Positions 53,310-63,667 of a stretch of DNA of 64,000 nucleotides are shown piece after piece (position 1 is the stretch's first letter; every line of letters begins with the position of its first letter). The notes under the pieces are model-generated. The model was not told the DNA's origin and did not search any database. It saw only the letters and a program-made list of their open reading frames with translations. Made by a program: the position numbers and the translations under genes. Source of the stretch: Bacteroidota bacterium (GTDB lineage Bacteria > Bacteroidota > Bacteroidia > B-17B0 > Aurantibacillaceae); assembly GCA_013298715.1 (NCBI GenBank), contig JAAFIQ010000002.1:62001-126000 (forward strand), read 5' to 3'.

Positions 53310-54752
53310 ATGATTCAGTTAAAAAATTACATCAATGGAGAATTAATTGCTCCAAAAACAAATTCTTATTTAGATAATTACAATCCTGCAACCGGAAAAG
53401 TATATTCACAAATACCAAATAGCGATGACGAAGATGTTGAATTAGCATACACCGCGGCGAAAGAAGCTTTTAAAAGTTGGAGTTCTACACCTAAAGAAAA
53501 GCGCAGTTATTATTTAATTAAAATTGCCGATTTGATTGAACAAAAACTTGATAAGTTGGCCTTGGCAGAAAGTATTGATAACGGAAAACCTTTAAAATTG
53601 GCTAAAACAGTGGATATCCCAAGAGCTGCTTCAAATTTTAGATTTTATGGTACTGGCATTTTGCATTATGCCGCCAGCGCGCATAGTATGGAGGATGACG
53701 CAATTAATTACACACTTAAGCAACCTGTTGGTGTAGCAGGCTGTATCAGTCCTTGGAATTTGCCTTTATATTTATTTTCTTGGAAAATAGCACCTGCTTT
53801 GGCTGCTGGTTGCACAGTGGTTGCTAAACCTAGCGAGGTTACACCAATGACGGCCTATTTGCTTTCAGAAATTTGTATAGAGGCTGGATTACCAAATGGA
53901 GTTTTAAATATTGTGCATGGCCTGGGAAATAAAGTTGGTAATGCAATTGTAAGTCATAGTGGTATACCATTAATTTCTTTTACCGGTGGCACTGCAACTG
54001 GTAAACACATTGCTTATATTGCTGCACCAATGTTTAAAAAATTGTCTCTAGAACTTGGAGGAAAAAATCCAAATATAATTTTTGCAGATTGTAACTACGA
54101 AAAAATGTTAGCTACAACGCTTCATTCTTCTTTTGCAAACCAAGGGCAAATTTGCTTGTGTGGTTCGCGTATTTATGTTGAGCGTAGTATTTACGAAAAA
54201 TTTAAAAATGATCTTGTGTCAAAAACAAAAGAATTGTTGGTTGGAAATCCATTGGATGATAAAACCAAAGTTGGTGCAGTGGTATCAAAGCAACACAAAG
54301 AAAAAATTTTAAGTTACATCGAATTAGCTAAGCAAGAAGGCGGTATTATTTTGTGTGGTGGAGTAGAAGTGAAGTTAGAGGGTGAGCATGAAAACGGTTA
54401 TTACATCTCGCCTACAATTATTGAAGGTTTGGATTACAACTGCAGAACGAATCAAGAAGAAATTTTTGGGCCGGTGGTAACCATAACCCCTTTTGATACA
54501 GATGATGAGGCCTTGATGATGGCCAATAGCACCATGTATGGTTTGGCAAGTATGGTGTGGACCGAAAATTTAACGCGCGCTCACAAATTGGCAAAAGAAA
54601 TTCATGCAGGAATTGTTTGGATAAATTGTTGGTTATTACGCGATTTAAGAACCCCATTTGGTGGTGTAAAAGCCAGCGGTGTGGGCAGAGAAGGCGGATT
54701 TGAAGCATTGGATTTTTTTACTGAACCTAAAAATGTATGTATAAAGTATTAA
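53310..54752 (+). CDS. ALDH8-type semialdehyde dehydrogenase (2-aminomuconate / 2-hydroxymuconate)
   Basis: This 480-residue NAD-dependent aldehyde dehydrogenase has the cofactor region PWNLPLYLFSWKIAPALAAG, the catalytic Glu in LELGGKNPN and the catalytic Cys282 in GQICLCGSR. The C-terminal WINCWLLRDLRTPFGGVK is diagnostic of the ALDH8/HMSDH group, which oxidises 2-aminomuconate or 2-hydroxymuconate semialdehyde in the kynurenine or meta-cleavage pathways. No other gene of those pathways is in the window, so the physiological substrate is inferred. A DnaJ-domain gene follows 3 nt downstream. Confidence 0.88.
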   Translation: MIQLKNYINGELIAPKTNSYLDNYNPATGKVYSQIPNSDDEDVELAYTAAKEAFKSWSSTPKEKRSYYLIKIADLIEQKLDKLALAESIDNGKPLKLAKTVDIPRAASNFRFYGTGILHYAASAHSMEDDAINYTLKQPVGVAGCISPWNLPLYLFSWKIAPALAAGCTVVAKPSEVTPMTAYLLSEICIEAGLPNGVLNIVHGLGNKVGNAIVSHSGIPLISFTGGTATGKHIAYIAAPMFKKLSLELGGKNPNIIFADCNYEKMLATTLHSSFANQGQICLCGSRIYVERSIYEKFKNDLVSKTKELLVGNPLDDKTKVGAVVSKQHKEKILSYIELAKQEGGIILCGGVEVKLEGEHENGYYISPTIIEGLDYNCRTNQEEIFGPVVTITPFDTDDEALMMANSTMYGLASMVWTENLTRAHKLAKEIHAGIVWINCWLLRDLRTPFGGVKASGVGREGGFEALDFFTEPKNVCIKY

Positions 54753-54755
54753 TCG

Positions 54756-55679
54756 TTGATTAATTATTACGAAATATTAGGTTTACCAAATTCTGCGAGC
54801 ATACATGAAATAAAAATTGCTTTCAGAAAATTAGCAAAGGTATATCATCCTGACAAGGGCTCGGGAAATAAAGAGAAGTTTATTAAAATTTTAAAGGCTT
54901 ACGAAACGCTCTCTAATCCGAACTCTAAATCTACCTACGATTATAATTTGAATTTTAACCGTAATCAGTATCAAAATTATACCCATCGGCAAAATTCATC
55001 AAAACAAGCGTCAAAAAAAGAATTTACATTCACCGAAAAAGAAATTCAGCGCAGAAAATATTACGATGAACACATTAAGAAGTACGCAAAAAAATATACC
55101 GATCAAACGCAAGAGCAAATAAAAAAATCAAATTACAATGAGTTTAAGTACATGTTATATGCCACACCTATTGCGGTTATTTTATTTGTATTAATTGCTT
55201 TTGTAGCAACACCTAGCGAAGAATTAAGCAAACAAAAAACGTTCGCTAAAGTAAACCAATTAAAAATTATTTCGTTAGAGGAAACCGATGTTCCGTTTGC
55301 ACCGTATTTTGGGAAATTGAAATTCGATACGTTAAATAATAAAATAATTAGTGTTAGTAATAAAACTATCGAGGATATTGTAATCTGTATGTTCAATAAA
55401 GATCTTTTTGTTAGAAGTGTTGTAGTTAAGTCTGGTGATGAAGTACAAATTTTAAATCTCCCAAGAGTGAAATTAAATTGGCGTGTGTGTTCAGGTAAAA
55501 GTTGGAGTTATGATTATTTTATAAAAAGCAAATCTATTTACGGTAATTTTACTGAAATGGTAAAGTATTATAAAAGCATAAGCGAAGTTGATGCAAGTAT
55601 TCAGCAAGAGTTTATTTTAGCAGATTTTCAAACCCAGTTTAAACAAATAAGCGAAGAAGAATTTTTTAAAAAAGATTAA
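54756..55679 (+). CDS. Membrane-anchored J-domain protein
   Basis: Residues 1-65 are a J domain with His31-Pro32-Asp33, expected to stimulate a DnaK ATPase. A basic linker and one TM helix (residues about 130-150, ATPIAVILFVLIAFVATP) follow, then about 150 residues of unknown fold. No Gly/Phe or zinc-finger region, so it is not DnaJ itself. The start is TTG (54756); no ATG is available before the J domain. It is 3 nt after the dehydrogenase gene and 2 nt before the epimerase gene. Confidence 0.85.
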   Translation: MINYYEILGLPNSASIHEIKIAFRKLAKVYHPDKGSGNKEKFIKILKAYETLSNPNSKSTYDYNLNFNRNQYQNYTHRQNSSKQASKKEFTFTEKEIQRRKYYDEHIKKYAKKYTDQTQEQIKKSNYNEFKYMLYATPIAVILFVLIAFVATPSEELSKQKTFAKVNQLKIISLEETDVPFAPYFGKLKFDTLNNKIISVSNKTIEDIVICMFNKDLFVRSVVVKSGDEVQILNLPRVKLNWRVCSGKSWSYDYFIKSKSIYGNFTEMVKYYKSISEVDASIQQEFILADFQTQFKQISEEEFFKKD

Positions 55680-55681
55680 GC

Positions 55682-56086
55682 ATGATAAAAAAAATAGAGC
55701 ATATTGGTATTGCTGTAAAAGATATTACGAGGAGTAACGAGTTGTTTACTAAATTATTTGGTAAAGATTATTACAAAGTTGAAGCTGTGGAAAGCGAAGG
55801 TGTAAATACTTCTTTTTTTATGTTGGGCGAAACTAAAATAGAGTTATTGCAAGCAACTAACGAAAATAGTGCCATAGCTAAGTTTATTGAAAAAAGAGGC
55901 GAAGGCATACATCATATTGCTTATGATGTTGAAAATATTGAAGAAGAAATGAGCAGATTAAAAAATGAAGGTTTTGAATTTATCAATCCTCAACCTAAAG
56001 ATGGCGCTGATAATAAGCGAATTTGTTTTTTACATCCAAAGTCTACCAATGGTGTGCTTGTTGAGTTGTGTGAGGAGAAGCGGTGA
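55682..56086 (+). CDS. mce: Methylmalonyl-CoA epimerase
   Basis: It interconverts (R)- and (S)-methylmalonyl-CoA in propionate metabolism. The 134-residue VOC-fold protein shows the paired metal-ligand motifs: KIEHIGIAVKD at the N-terminus, GIHHIAYDVENI in the second half, and NGVLVELCEE at the end. Length is standard. It ends the three-gene unit with the ALDH8 dehydrogenase and J-domain protein; the mutase genes are not in the window. Confidence 0.93.
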   Translation: MIKKIEHIGIAVKDITRSNELFTKLFGKDYYKVEAVESEGVNTSFFMLGETKIELLQATNENSAIAKFIEKRGEGIHHIAYDVENIEEEMSRLKNEGFEFINPQPKDGADNKRICFLHPKSTNGVLVELCEEKR

Positions 56087-56298
56087 TTTTAAGATTAACT
56101 TTTTAAAGCTTTTTGTTCCAAGTAGCTAACCTTTTAACAACATAAGTTCAAAGGGTTACTTAGCAGTAACAGAAAAATTTTTATTAAACGCTGACATAGC
56201 CTTGTTGTAAATAAAGTTATAAATCTAAAGCGCTAATAAAACCTAAATTTATTTTTTAATTGCATTAAACTAAAGCCGAAATTTGAGTTCTAACTTGC

Positions 56299-57027
56299 GT
56301 GGTATTACGACTTTATATTTTTATTTTTTTGCTTAGCTTTTCTAAAATAAAAAGTCAGGAATCAACGCAACACAAACTGGACTCAGTAAAACAAAAATTT
56401 ATTTCAGATTCAACACGAATTTTCAGAGAGCAAAGATTTAGGCCTTATGCAAACATCGACTTTAGAAACACCTTTATTAGAAGCAAAAAAGTTCCATTAA
56501 ATGGTTTTCAAATTGGAGTTACTTTTAAAGAACGCCACAGCTTTGCAATTGGAGGGTATAGGTTGTATTCAAGATTCGATTTAAAATTCAGGAAAGTAGA
56601 CTCGTTAAATTCTGCCACAGAATCTATAAGAATGCGCTATGCTACTTTTTTTTATCAATATGTTTTATTTGATAAGCGTTTTATTGAGATTGATTTACCG
56701 TTCGAAGTGGGGTATGGGAGTTTTTCAGTTGCTAGAGTGGATTCTATTTCTAAAAGATTGTTGCCCCCCGAAAAAGATCCGATTGCATTGGCTGGTTTGG
56801 GAGCACAATTAGTAATTAAACCAACGCGCTGGATTGGCTTATCAACGCTAATTGGTTATCGATTTGTACGAGAATCCTTTACCTTTAATCAATTTAGCAA
56901 ACTTGATGGTTTTTATTACAGTCTTGGTTTATGGGTCGATATAAGACAGGTTGTTCGCGACGTTAGATTCTATGGGTTTGTGAGAAGGAAGTACAGAAAG
57001 AATTTAAAACGAATTGGTGATTCATAA
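56299..57027 (+). CDS. Putative outer-membrane beta-barrel protein
   Basis: The 242-residue product begins with a signal peptide (GTG start; LYIFIFLLSFSKIKSQ). The mature part has alternating hydrophobic/polar strands such as MRYATFFYQYVLF and GLSTLIGYRFV and an aromatic-rich ending, as in small barrels of Bacteroidota. It is preceded by 212 bp without a gene. Convergent with topA. No family recognised. Confidence 0.55.
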   Translation: MVLRLYIFIFLLSFSKIKSQESTQHKLDSVKQKFISDSTRIFREQRFRPYANIDFRNTFIRSKKVPLNGFQIGVTFKERHSFAIGGYRLYSRFDLKFRKVDSLNSATESIRMRYATFFYQYVLFDKRFIEIDLPFEVGYGSFSVARVDSISKRLLPPEKDPIALAGLGAQLVIKPTRWIGLSTLIGYRFVRESFTFNQFSKLDGFYYSLGLWVDIRQVVRDVRFYGFVRRKYRKNLKRIGDS

Positions 57028-57085
57028 AAAAAACCTATTACCAACGTGATAAATAAGTTTTTATTAAAGAGATTAATCGTAGATG

Positions 57086-59713
57086 TTATTTCACTTTTTT
57101 AGTTGCCGTTTTTTTTGCTGCAGCTTTTTTAGGGGCAGCCTTTTTTGTAGGTTTTGATTTTGTTTCTGCCACTGCTTTTTTTATACTTGCTTTTTTAGGT
57201 GCAGCTTTTTTTGCTGCTCCTTTTTTCTTTTTATCAAATGCGCCTGGTACTTGGGCTTCAATCATTGCCTTAACCTCATCCAATGTTAAAGCAGACGCTT
57301 CCTCAGGTGTAAATTTTCCTCCTTCTTTTTTTATCAACTTCAACATGCTTTTACCAAATTTAATAAAGGGGCCCCAACGTCCATTTTCAACAGAGATTTT
57401 TTCTTCGGCCCAATTATGAAAATAACGGTTAGCTTCTTTTTCTAATTTTTTACTTACCAATTCATCAATATCATTTTGTGTTAAAGCATCAAAATTATAA
57501 GCCCGCGGCACATTAATGTAAATATTTTCATATTTAATAAATGGCCCAAAACGTCCTTTTCCTTTTGTTACGGGTTTTCCTTCGTAGAAAGCAACTGGTG
57601 CATTAGCAACTTCTTTTTCTTTAATTAATTCTATCGCACGTTCCATATCCACTTTTAAAGGATCTTCGGTACGTGGAATAGAAATAAATTGTTCGTTAAA
57701 TTTTAGGTAAGGTCCAAAACGACCAACGGCAACAATTATTTCGCTACCATTATAATCACCTAAACTCAGTGGTAGTTTAAATAAATCTAAGGCTTCTTCT
57801 AAAGTAATTGTTTCAATACTTTGTTCTTTACGCAAGCTGGCAAAGCGTGGTTTTTCCTCACTTCCTTCAATCGTTTCGCCAATTTGTGCTAATGGTCCAA
57901 AACGCCCAACTCTTACACTTACTGGCTTTCCACTTGCTGGGTCTTTTCCTAAAATGCGTTCGCCGCTGGCACGGTCGCTGTTATCAATTGTTTTTTCAAC
58001 TGTTTTATGAAAAGGCTTGTAAAAATCTTTCAACATGCTTGTCCATAAAATTTTTCCTTCAGCAATGTCATCAAATTCTTCTTCAACTTTGGCGGTAAAA
58101 TTAAAATCTAAAATATCAGGAAAGTATTGAATTAAAAAATCAGTGACAACCGCACCAATATCCGTAGGAAATAATTTTGATTTTTCTGCCCCAGTATTTT
58201 CAGTTTTAATTTCGCGCTTGGTGGTATTTCCATCAAAAATTAATTGGGTGTAATTTCTTGGGTTTCCTTCTCTATCCGTCTTTTCAACGTAGTTGCGTTT
58301 TTGAACGGTGCTAATTGTTGGCGCATAAGTTGAAGGGCGACCAATACCTAATTCTTCTAATTTTTTTACCAAACTAGCCTCGGTATAGCGTGCCGGATGG
58401 TGCGTGAAGCGTTGAGTTGCGGTGGTTTCTTTTAAGCCAAGCGTTTCTCCTTCGTTCATAGGTGGAAGCATAGACGAGTTTTCTTCGTCATTTTCTTCAT
58501 CCGTTCCTTCAATATATACTTTTAAAAAACCATCAAATTTTAAAACTTCACCTTGCGCAACATACAATTCTTTAGTAGTACTTATGCCAATTTTTGCTGT
58601 TGTTTTTTCTAACTCAGCATCTGCCATTTGGCTGGCAATGGTGCGTTTCCAAATTAAATCATATAAACGTTGCTCATTACGCTCTCCATCAATTTCTTGA
58701 TTTTGAATGTAAGTAGGGCGAATTGCTTCGTGGGCTTCCTGCGCACCTTTACTCTTAGTTTTGTACTTGCGTGGCTGATAATATTTAGCACCGTAGTTTC
58801 CTGTAATGGCTTCCTGTGCTTGTCCCATTGCGGTATCGGATAAGTTCACACTATCTGTACGCATGTAAGTGATTTTACCAGCTTCGTACAAGCGTTGTGC
58901 TACCATCATTGTTTGTGCAACACTAAAACCTAGTTTACGCGCGGCTTCTTGTTGTAAAGTAGATGTTGTAAAAGGTGCAGCCGGCGAGCGTTTGGCAGGC
59001 TTAGTTTCTAAACTTGTTATTTTATAAATTGCTTTTTTACACTTATCTAAAAAAACTTGGGTTTCTTCTTCAGTTGTAAAACGCTCGTTTAATTCTGCTT
59101 TTAGAACAGATTTACCAACATTAAACAAAGCACTTACTTTAAATGCTGAAGTTGATTTAAAGTTTTGAATTTCACGCTCACGCTCTACAATTAATCTTAC
59201 AGCAACCGATTGTACACGACCCGCTGAAAGACTCGGTCTTACTTTACGCCAAAGAATTGGGCTAAGCTCAAACCCTACTAATCTATCTAAAATACGGCGT
59301 GCTTGTTGTGCGTTTACTAAATTAATATCAATTTCTCTTGGGTTTGCAATTGCTTTTTGTATGGCGGGTTTTGTAATTTCATGAAAAACAATACGTTTGG
59401 TTTTCTTTTTTTCTAAACCTAAGGTTTCAAATAAATGCCAGCTAATGGCTTCTCCCTCGCGGTCCTCATCGGATGCTAACCAAACCATTTCGGCATTTTT
59501 ACTTAATTTTTTTAATTCTGCTATTACACGCTCTTTATCAGGTTGTACCTCGTAGGTGGGTGTAAAATTATTATCTACATCTATACCATAGCCTTTCTTA
59601 ACCAAGTCGCGCACATGCCCAAAACTCGACTTCACGGTGTAATCTTTCCCTAAAAAACCTTCAATGGTTTTTGCCTTTGCCGGACTCTCAACAATAACTA
59701 AATTTTTAGACAT
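57086..59713 (-). CDS. topA: DNA topoisomerase I with Lys/Ala-rich tail
   Basis: It relaxes negative supercoils by single-strand passage. The N-terminal Toprim segment (IVESPAKAKTIE, residues 7-18), DEDREGEAISWH and the catalytic Tyr283 in KITYMRTDS are intact. In place of Cys4 zinc fingers, the C-terminal half carries repeated GRFGP-type TopoI C-terminal repeats (VGRFGPLAQIG, GRFGPYLKF, GRFGPFIKY, GRWGPFIKF). The final ~50 residues are a histone H1-like tail rich in KKAAPKK. That build is usual in Bacteroidota. Length 875. Confidence 0.95.
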   Translation of the reverse strand: MSKNLVIVESPAKAKTIEGFLGKDYTVKSSFGHVRDLVKKGYGIDVDNNFTPTYEVQPDKERVIAELKKLSKNAEMVWLASDEDREGEAISWHLFETLGLEKKKTKRIVFHEITKPAIQKAIANPREIDINLVNAQQARRILDRLVGFELSPILWRKVRPSLSAGRVQSVAVRLIVEREREIQNFKSTSAFKVSALFNVGKSVLKAELNERFTTEEETQVFLDKCKKAIYKITSLETKPAKRSPAAPFTTSTLQQEAARKLGFSVAQTMMVAQRLYEAGKITYMRTDSVNLSDTAMGQAQEAITGNYGAKYYQPRKYKTKSKGAQEAHEAIRPTYIQNQEIDGERNEQRLYDLIWKRTIASQMADAELEKTTAKIGISTTKELYVAQGEVLKFDGFLKVYIEGTDEENDEENSSMLPPMNEGETLGLKETTATQRFTHHPARYTEASLVKKLEELGIGRPSTYAPTISTVQKRNYVEKTDREGNPRNYTQLIFDGNTTKREIKTENTGAEKSKLFPTDIGAVVTDFLIQYFPDILDFNFTAKVEEEFDDIAEGKILWTSMLKDFYKPFHKTVEKTIDNSDRASGERILGKDPASGKPVSVRVGRFGPLAQIGETIEGSEEKPRFASLRKEQSIETITLEEALDLFKLPLSLGDYNGSEIIVAVGRFGPYLKFNEQFISIPRTEDPLKVDMERAIELIKEKEVANAPVAFYEGKPVTKGKGRFGPFIKYENIYINVPRAYNFDALTQNDIDELVSKKLEKEANRYFHNWAEEKISVENGRWGPFIKFGKSMLKLIKKEGGKFTPEEASALTLDEVKAMIEAQVPGAFDKKKKGAAKKAAPKKASIKKAVAETKSKPTKKAAPKKAAAKKTATKKVK

Positions 59714-60042
59714 TATAATATATTAAATTACCTGTTAAACAAAATTTTATTTACGAAGTTTAATCCTAAAGTTCAATTTTTAAACTCCTTAAATTTTTGC
59801 AAATTAAAAAAATAAAAACCACATAATACTAATTTATTATTTTAGGTATCTTGTTAATTTTACAAAAAACAATTTTAAAATATTGATTATGAGTGTTTTA
59901 CTTGGATTTATTTTTTTTGAATCTAGATTTTTGAACCAAATACACGTTTAAACTTAGCGAAATGTACATTAAAACTTTGCTTGTGAAGCATTTAGAAATG
60001 CTAAGGAGCGTTAAATTGCGCCAAAATGTCATATATAAATAG

Positions 60043-60050
60043 TATCTTTG
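60043..60050 (+). promoter_or_regulatory. Possible -7 element of the miaB promoter
   Basis: TATCTTTG matches TAnnTTTG and lies 13 nt before the miaB ATG. A TTG occurs at 60016-60018 but the spacing (24 nt) is wider than usual, so the assignment is tentative. The rest of the 350-bp gap 59714-60063 shows no gene or strong repeat. Confidence 0.4.
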
Positions 60051-60063
60051 CAAACTACAAAAC

Positions 60064-61497
60064 ATGGAATTGAGCGATAAAATAATAGACGAAAGTATTC
60101 AAGGTGAGGCTTTAATGAAACCATCAATTATACCCAATGGGAAAAAGCTATTTTTAGAGAGTTACGGATGCCAAATGAATTTTGCCGATAGCGAAATTGT
60201 TGCAAGTATTTTAATTAACAAAGGATTTAGTACCACCCAAAATTTTGAAGAAGCCGATTTAATTTTAGTGAACACTTGCGCCATTCGGGATAATGCCGAA
60301 AACCGCGTGCGCCAACGTTTGCAAGATTATAAACGTGTAAAAAAGAATAAACCAGATGCCATTGTGGGTGTATTAGGTTGTATGGCCGAGCGTTTAAAAT
60401 CGCAATTTTTAGAGCAAGAAAAATTAGTTGATATTGTGGTAGGCCCTGATGCTTACCGCGATTTGCCGAATTTAATTGAACAAGCTGAAACCGGGCAGAA
60501 AGCGATTAACGTAATTTTAAGTAAAGAAGAAACCTATGCTGATATTGCGCCTTTACGTCTTGATAAAAACGGAGTAAGTGCTTTTGTAAGCATTATGCGT
60601 GGCTGCGATAATATGTGCAGTTTTTGTGTAGTGCCATTTACAAGAGGCAGAGAAAGAAGCAGAGACCCAGAAAGTATTGTAAACGAGTGTAAAGATGCAT
60701 TTAACGCTGGTTATAGAGAAGTTACTTTGTTAGGGCAAAACGTAGACAGCTATTTGTGGAGTGGGGGCGGTTTAAAAAAGGAAATTTTAAGTGAGGAACA
60801 AAAAGCCAATAGCACAACCTTTGCACAATTAATGGAAATGGTTGCTATGGTGAATCCAGATTTAAGAGTAAGATTTAGCACCTCGCACCCAAAAGATATG
60901 ACGGATGATGTGTTGCACGTTATGGCCAAGTACGAAAATATTTGCAACAATATACACTTACCCGTACAAAGTGGTAGCAGTAAGGTTTTAGAGATGATGA
61001 ACCGGGGCTACACACGCGAGTGGTATTTAGATAGGATAAAAGCAATTAGAACCATTATACCAAATTGCGGAATAAGTACCGATGTGATTACGGGTTTTTG
61101 TGGCGAAACAGACGAAGAACATAAAGAAACGTTGAGTTTGATGGAGGAAGTAAAATACGATTTTGCTTTTATGTTTAGCTACAGCGAACGCCCGAAAACA
61201 TTAGCAGAGCGAAAGTACAAAGACGATGTACCTGAAGAAATAAAAAAACAACGTTTAACCGAAGTAGTTGATTTACAAAGAAAACACAGCGAGTTACATA
61301 CACGCAAACAAGTTGGAAATATTACAAAAGTATTGATAGAAGGTTTTTCAAAAAAATCGGAAGATATGTTGATGGGGAGAAACAGTCAAAATTCCGTTGT
61401 AGTTTTTCCTAAAGGCGATTTAAAACCGGGTATGTATGTGAATGTTAAGGTAACAAGCAGCACTAGTAGCACCTTAATAGGAGAAGTAATAAATTAA
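60064..61497 (+). CDS. miaB: tRNA-2-methylthio-N6-dimethylallyladenosine synthase
   Basis: This radical SAM methylthiotransferase modifies A37 of UNN-reading tRNAs. The UPF0004 domain has the three cluster Cys (36, 72 and 106; [23 protein letters not shown]). The radical SAM motif is C181-x3-C185-x2-C188 in [10 protein letters not shown], and a TRAM domain ends the protein. Length 477 is normal, with a ~28-residue N-terminal extension. It opens a conserved Bacteroidota cluster followed by a sigma-54-type regulator and lptE. Confidence 0.96.
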   Translation: MELSDKIIDESIQGEALMKPSIIPNGKKLFLESYGCQMNFADSEIVASILINKGFSTTQNFEEADLILVNTCAIRDNAENRVRQRLQDYKRVKKNKPDAIVGVLGCMAERLKSQFLEQEKLVDIVVGPDAYRDLPNLIEQAETGQKAINVILSKEETYADIAPLRLDKNGVSAFVSIMRGCDNMCSFCVVPFTRGRERSRDPESIVNECKDAFNAGYREVTLLGQNVDSYLWSGGGLKKEILSEEQKANSTTFAQLMEMVAMVNPDLRVRFSTSHPKDMTDDVLHVMAKYENICNNIHLPVQSGSSKVLEMMNRGYTREWYLDRIKAIRTIIPNCGISTDVITGFCGETDEEHKETLSLMEEVKYDFAFMFSYSERPKTLAERKYKDDVPEEIKKQRLTEVVDLQRKHSELHTRKQVGNITKVLIEGFSKKSEDMLMGRNSQNSVVVFPKGDLKPGMYVNVKVTSSTSSTLIGEVIN

Positions 61498-61502
61498 TTC
61501 GA

Positions 61503-61925
61503 ATGTCAAAACAAATATTTTTTATATTGATATTTATTCTTGGCAAAATTAATGCTCAACAAATTTTTGATGTTTTTAAGAATGGTGAGCAGAAGAAATT
61601 CGGTATTCAGTTTATTTATGACGGTTATGGTAAACTGAATGTTTCAAAAAAAGATGGTAATTTGTATTATGTTGTAGGAGAGCAGTTTTCAAAAGATAAA
61701 AAAGAATATTGTATCATCAGAGGAGATTTAAAACAAAAGGATGCATTTACTTTAAAATTCAATGGAGAAATAAAGATTTTAACTAAAGATTGTTGTGGCG
61801 AAATATTAAAGAAAGGTAATTTTACTTTTTTCTCTAAAGGTGCCCGTAAATTCTGGCGTTTACAAGAAATGGATACATTATGTGATATTTACAAATGTTG
61901 TTATTACTTAGATATTTTTAAATGA
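61503..61925 (+). CDS. Small exported protein of unknown function
   Basis: A 140-residue protein with a signal peptide (MSKQIFFILIFILGKINAQ) and a beta-rich mature region; a C-terminal Cys cluster (DKTLCDIYKCCYY-like, near residues 124-133) and KDCCGEIL stand out. It begins 5 nt after miaB and overlaps the regulator gene by 4 nt, so it is an insertion into an otherwise conserved cluster. No family recognised. Confidence 0.55.
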   Translation: MSKQIFFILIFILGKINAQQIFDVFKNGEQKKFGIQFIYDGYGKLNVSKKDGNLYYVVGEQFSKDKKEYCIIRGDLKQKDAFTLKFNGEIKILTKDCCGEILKKGNFTFFSKGARKFWRLQEMDTLCDIYKCCYYLDIFK

Positions 61926-63157
61926 ATTTACAAGATTTAAAACAAAAATTTGGAATAATTGGTAACGATGCCTTGCTTGAACGTGCTATTGATATTGCAC
62001 GTCAAGTTGCACCAACCGATTTGAATGTATTGATAAACGGAGAAAGTGGCACTGGTAAAGAAGTTTTTCCACAAATCATTCATCAAAACAGTGCGCGCAA
62101 ACACGGTTCTTACATTGCAGTAAACTGTGGTGCTATACCCGAAGGAACAATAGACAGCGAATTGTTTGGCCACGAAAAAGGCGCTTTTACAGGAGCTACC
62201 GAAGCACGCAAAGGTTATTTTGAAGTGGCAAACGGTGGCACCATTTTTTTAGATGAAGTAGGGGAGTTGCCCTTAGCTACACAATCGCGCTTGTTACGTG
62301 TCTTAGAGAGTGGTGAATATTTAAGAGTAGGAAGCAGCAAAGTTTTAAAAACAGATGTGCGTGTGGTAGCAGCCACCAATATTAATTTTTACCAAGCATT
62401 AGAAAAGGAAAAATTTAGAACCGATTTGTACTACCGTTTAAACACAGTGCCAATTTATTTGCCACCACTGCGCGAAAGACAAGGCGATATTCATTTATTA
62501 TTCAGGAAATTTGCGAACGATTTTTCTGCTAAATACCGTATGCCTGTTGTAAAACTTATGACAGAAGCCGAACAGGTTTTAAAAAATTATTTTTGGCCAG
62601 GAAATATTCGTCAGTTAAAAAATATTGCCGAACAAATTTCTATTATAGAAAAAAGCAGAGAAATTTCAGGCGAAGCATTACTAAAATATTTACCACAGTT
62701 CTCGAGTAGCAATGTGCCAAGCATCGTAAATGGAGGCTCACAGGCATTTGATAGCAACGATAGAGAATTAATTTTTAAGGTTATTCGCGATTTGCGTAAC
62801 GAATTAAACGAAGTTAAAAAAGTTATGTTTGATTTGGTTACCAACGTTCCATCAACTAACGGTGTGCACCAAAACTCGGATAAGGTGCAAATCATTAATC
62901 ATGGCTATAACAACGAAAATATTTCCGCAAATGGTTCATTAGCGCTACATCCTTTGGTTGTAAACGGCACTACAACTACAACACCAACACAAACCATTGA
63001 GGTAGAAGAGACACTCTCGCTTCAAGACAAAGAAATTGATATGATACGTAAAGCCTTAAAAAAGCACAAAGGGAAAAGAAAAAATGCGGCAAAGGAACTT
63101 GGTATTAGCGAACGCACCTTGTACAGAAAAATTAATGAATTTAATATTGAAGAATAA
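61922..63157 (+). CDS. Sigma-54-interacting AAA+ transcriptional regulator with Fis-type HTH
   Basis: It should activate sigma-54 promoters by ATP hydrolysis. Walker A is GESGTGKE at residues 40-47, the sigma-54 contact loop GAFTGA is at 87-92, Walker B is GTIFLDE at about 106-112, and an arginine-finger region follows. The C-terminal ~40 residues (IRKALKKHKGKRKNAAKELG) form a Fis-type helix-turn-helix. There is no N-terminal receiver or sensor domain: the AAA+ domain starts within 20 residues of the N-terminus, so control must come from elsewhere. Between miaB and lptE this gene is a recurrent Bacteroidota neighbour. Confidence 0.92.
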   Translation: MNLQDLKQKFGIIGNDALLERAIDIARQVAPTDLNVLINGESGTGKEVFPQIIHQNSARKHGSYIAVNCGAIPEGTIDSELFGHEKGAFTGATEARKGYFEVANGGTIFLDEVGELPLATQSRLLRVLESGEYLRVGSSKVLKTDVRVVAATNINFYQALEKEKFRTDLYYRLNTVPIYLPPLRERQGDIHLLFRKFANDFSAKYRMPVVKLMTEAEQVLKNYFWPGNIRQLKNIAEQISIIEKSREISGEALLKYLPQFSSSNVPSIVNGGSQAFDSNDRELIFKVIRDLRNELNEVKKVMFDLVTNVPSTNGVHQNSDKVQIINHGYNNENISANGSLALHPLVVNGTTTTTPTQTIEVEETLSLQDKEIDMIRKALKKHKGKRKNAAKELGISERTLYRKINEFNIEE

Positions 63158-63667
63158 TTGAAAAAAATAATATCATATTTTTTATTAGCTCTAATTTTAA
63201 AATTAAGCACAGCTTGCAGACCGCATGTTTCCTTAAGCGGGGCCACTATTCCAATAGAAGCAAAAACTATTAGTGTACTTTATTTCGAAAATAATTCTTC
63301 ACTAGCTCCGCCAAGTTTATCGCAACGATTTACAGAACGCCTACGAGACATGGTTTCACAACAAACCAATTTAGCCTTGCTCTCAAAAAATGGCGATTTA
63401 CAATTTGAAGGATTTATTTCTGATTACAATGTTAACCCAGTTGCCATTCAAAGTAATGACCAAGTGGGGCAAAACCGGCTCACGGTTTCTGTTACCGTTA
63501 AATATTCTAACAAATTTGAAATCTCAAAAAACTTTGAACAAACCTTTACGCGTTTTGCTGATTTTGATGCAACAAAAAATTTGGCTAGCCTTGAAACTGA
63601 ATTACTCACCGAGATTAATAGACAATTAACCGAAGATATTTTTAACCGCGCGTTTAACAACTGGTAA
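63158..63667 (+). CDS. lptE: LptE-like LPS-assembly lipoprotein
   Basis: The 169-residue lipoprotein (lipobox STAC, Cys20) fits the LptE/RlpB family of Bacteroidota: GATIPIEAKTISVLYFENN after the Cys, then a helix (LSQRFTERLRDMVSQQT), and FEGFISDYNVNPVAIQ. It would sit inside the LptD barrel and help insert LPS into the outer membrane. Start is TTG, directly after the regulator stop; no ATG is nearby. The next gene overlaps by 1 nt (TAATG). Confidence 0.85.
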   Translation: MKKIISYFLLALILKLSTACRPHVSLSGATIPIEAKTISVLYFENNSSLAPPSLSQRFTERLRDMVSQQTNLALLSKNGDLQFEGFISDYNVNPVAIQSNDQVGQNRLTVSVTVKYSNKFEISKNFEQTFTRFADFDATKNLASLETELLTEINRQLTEDIFNRAFNNW

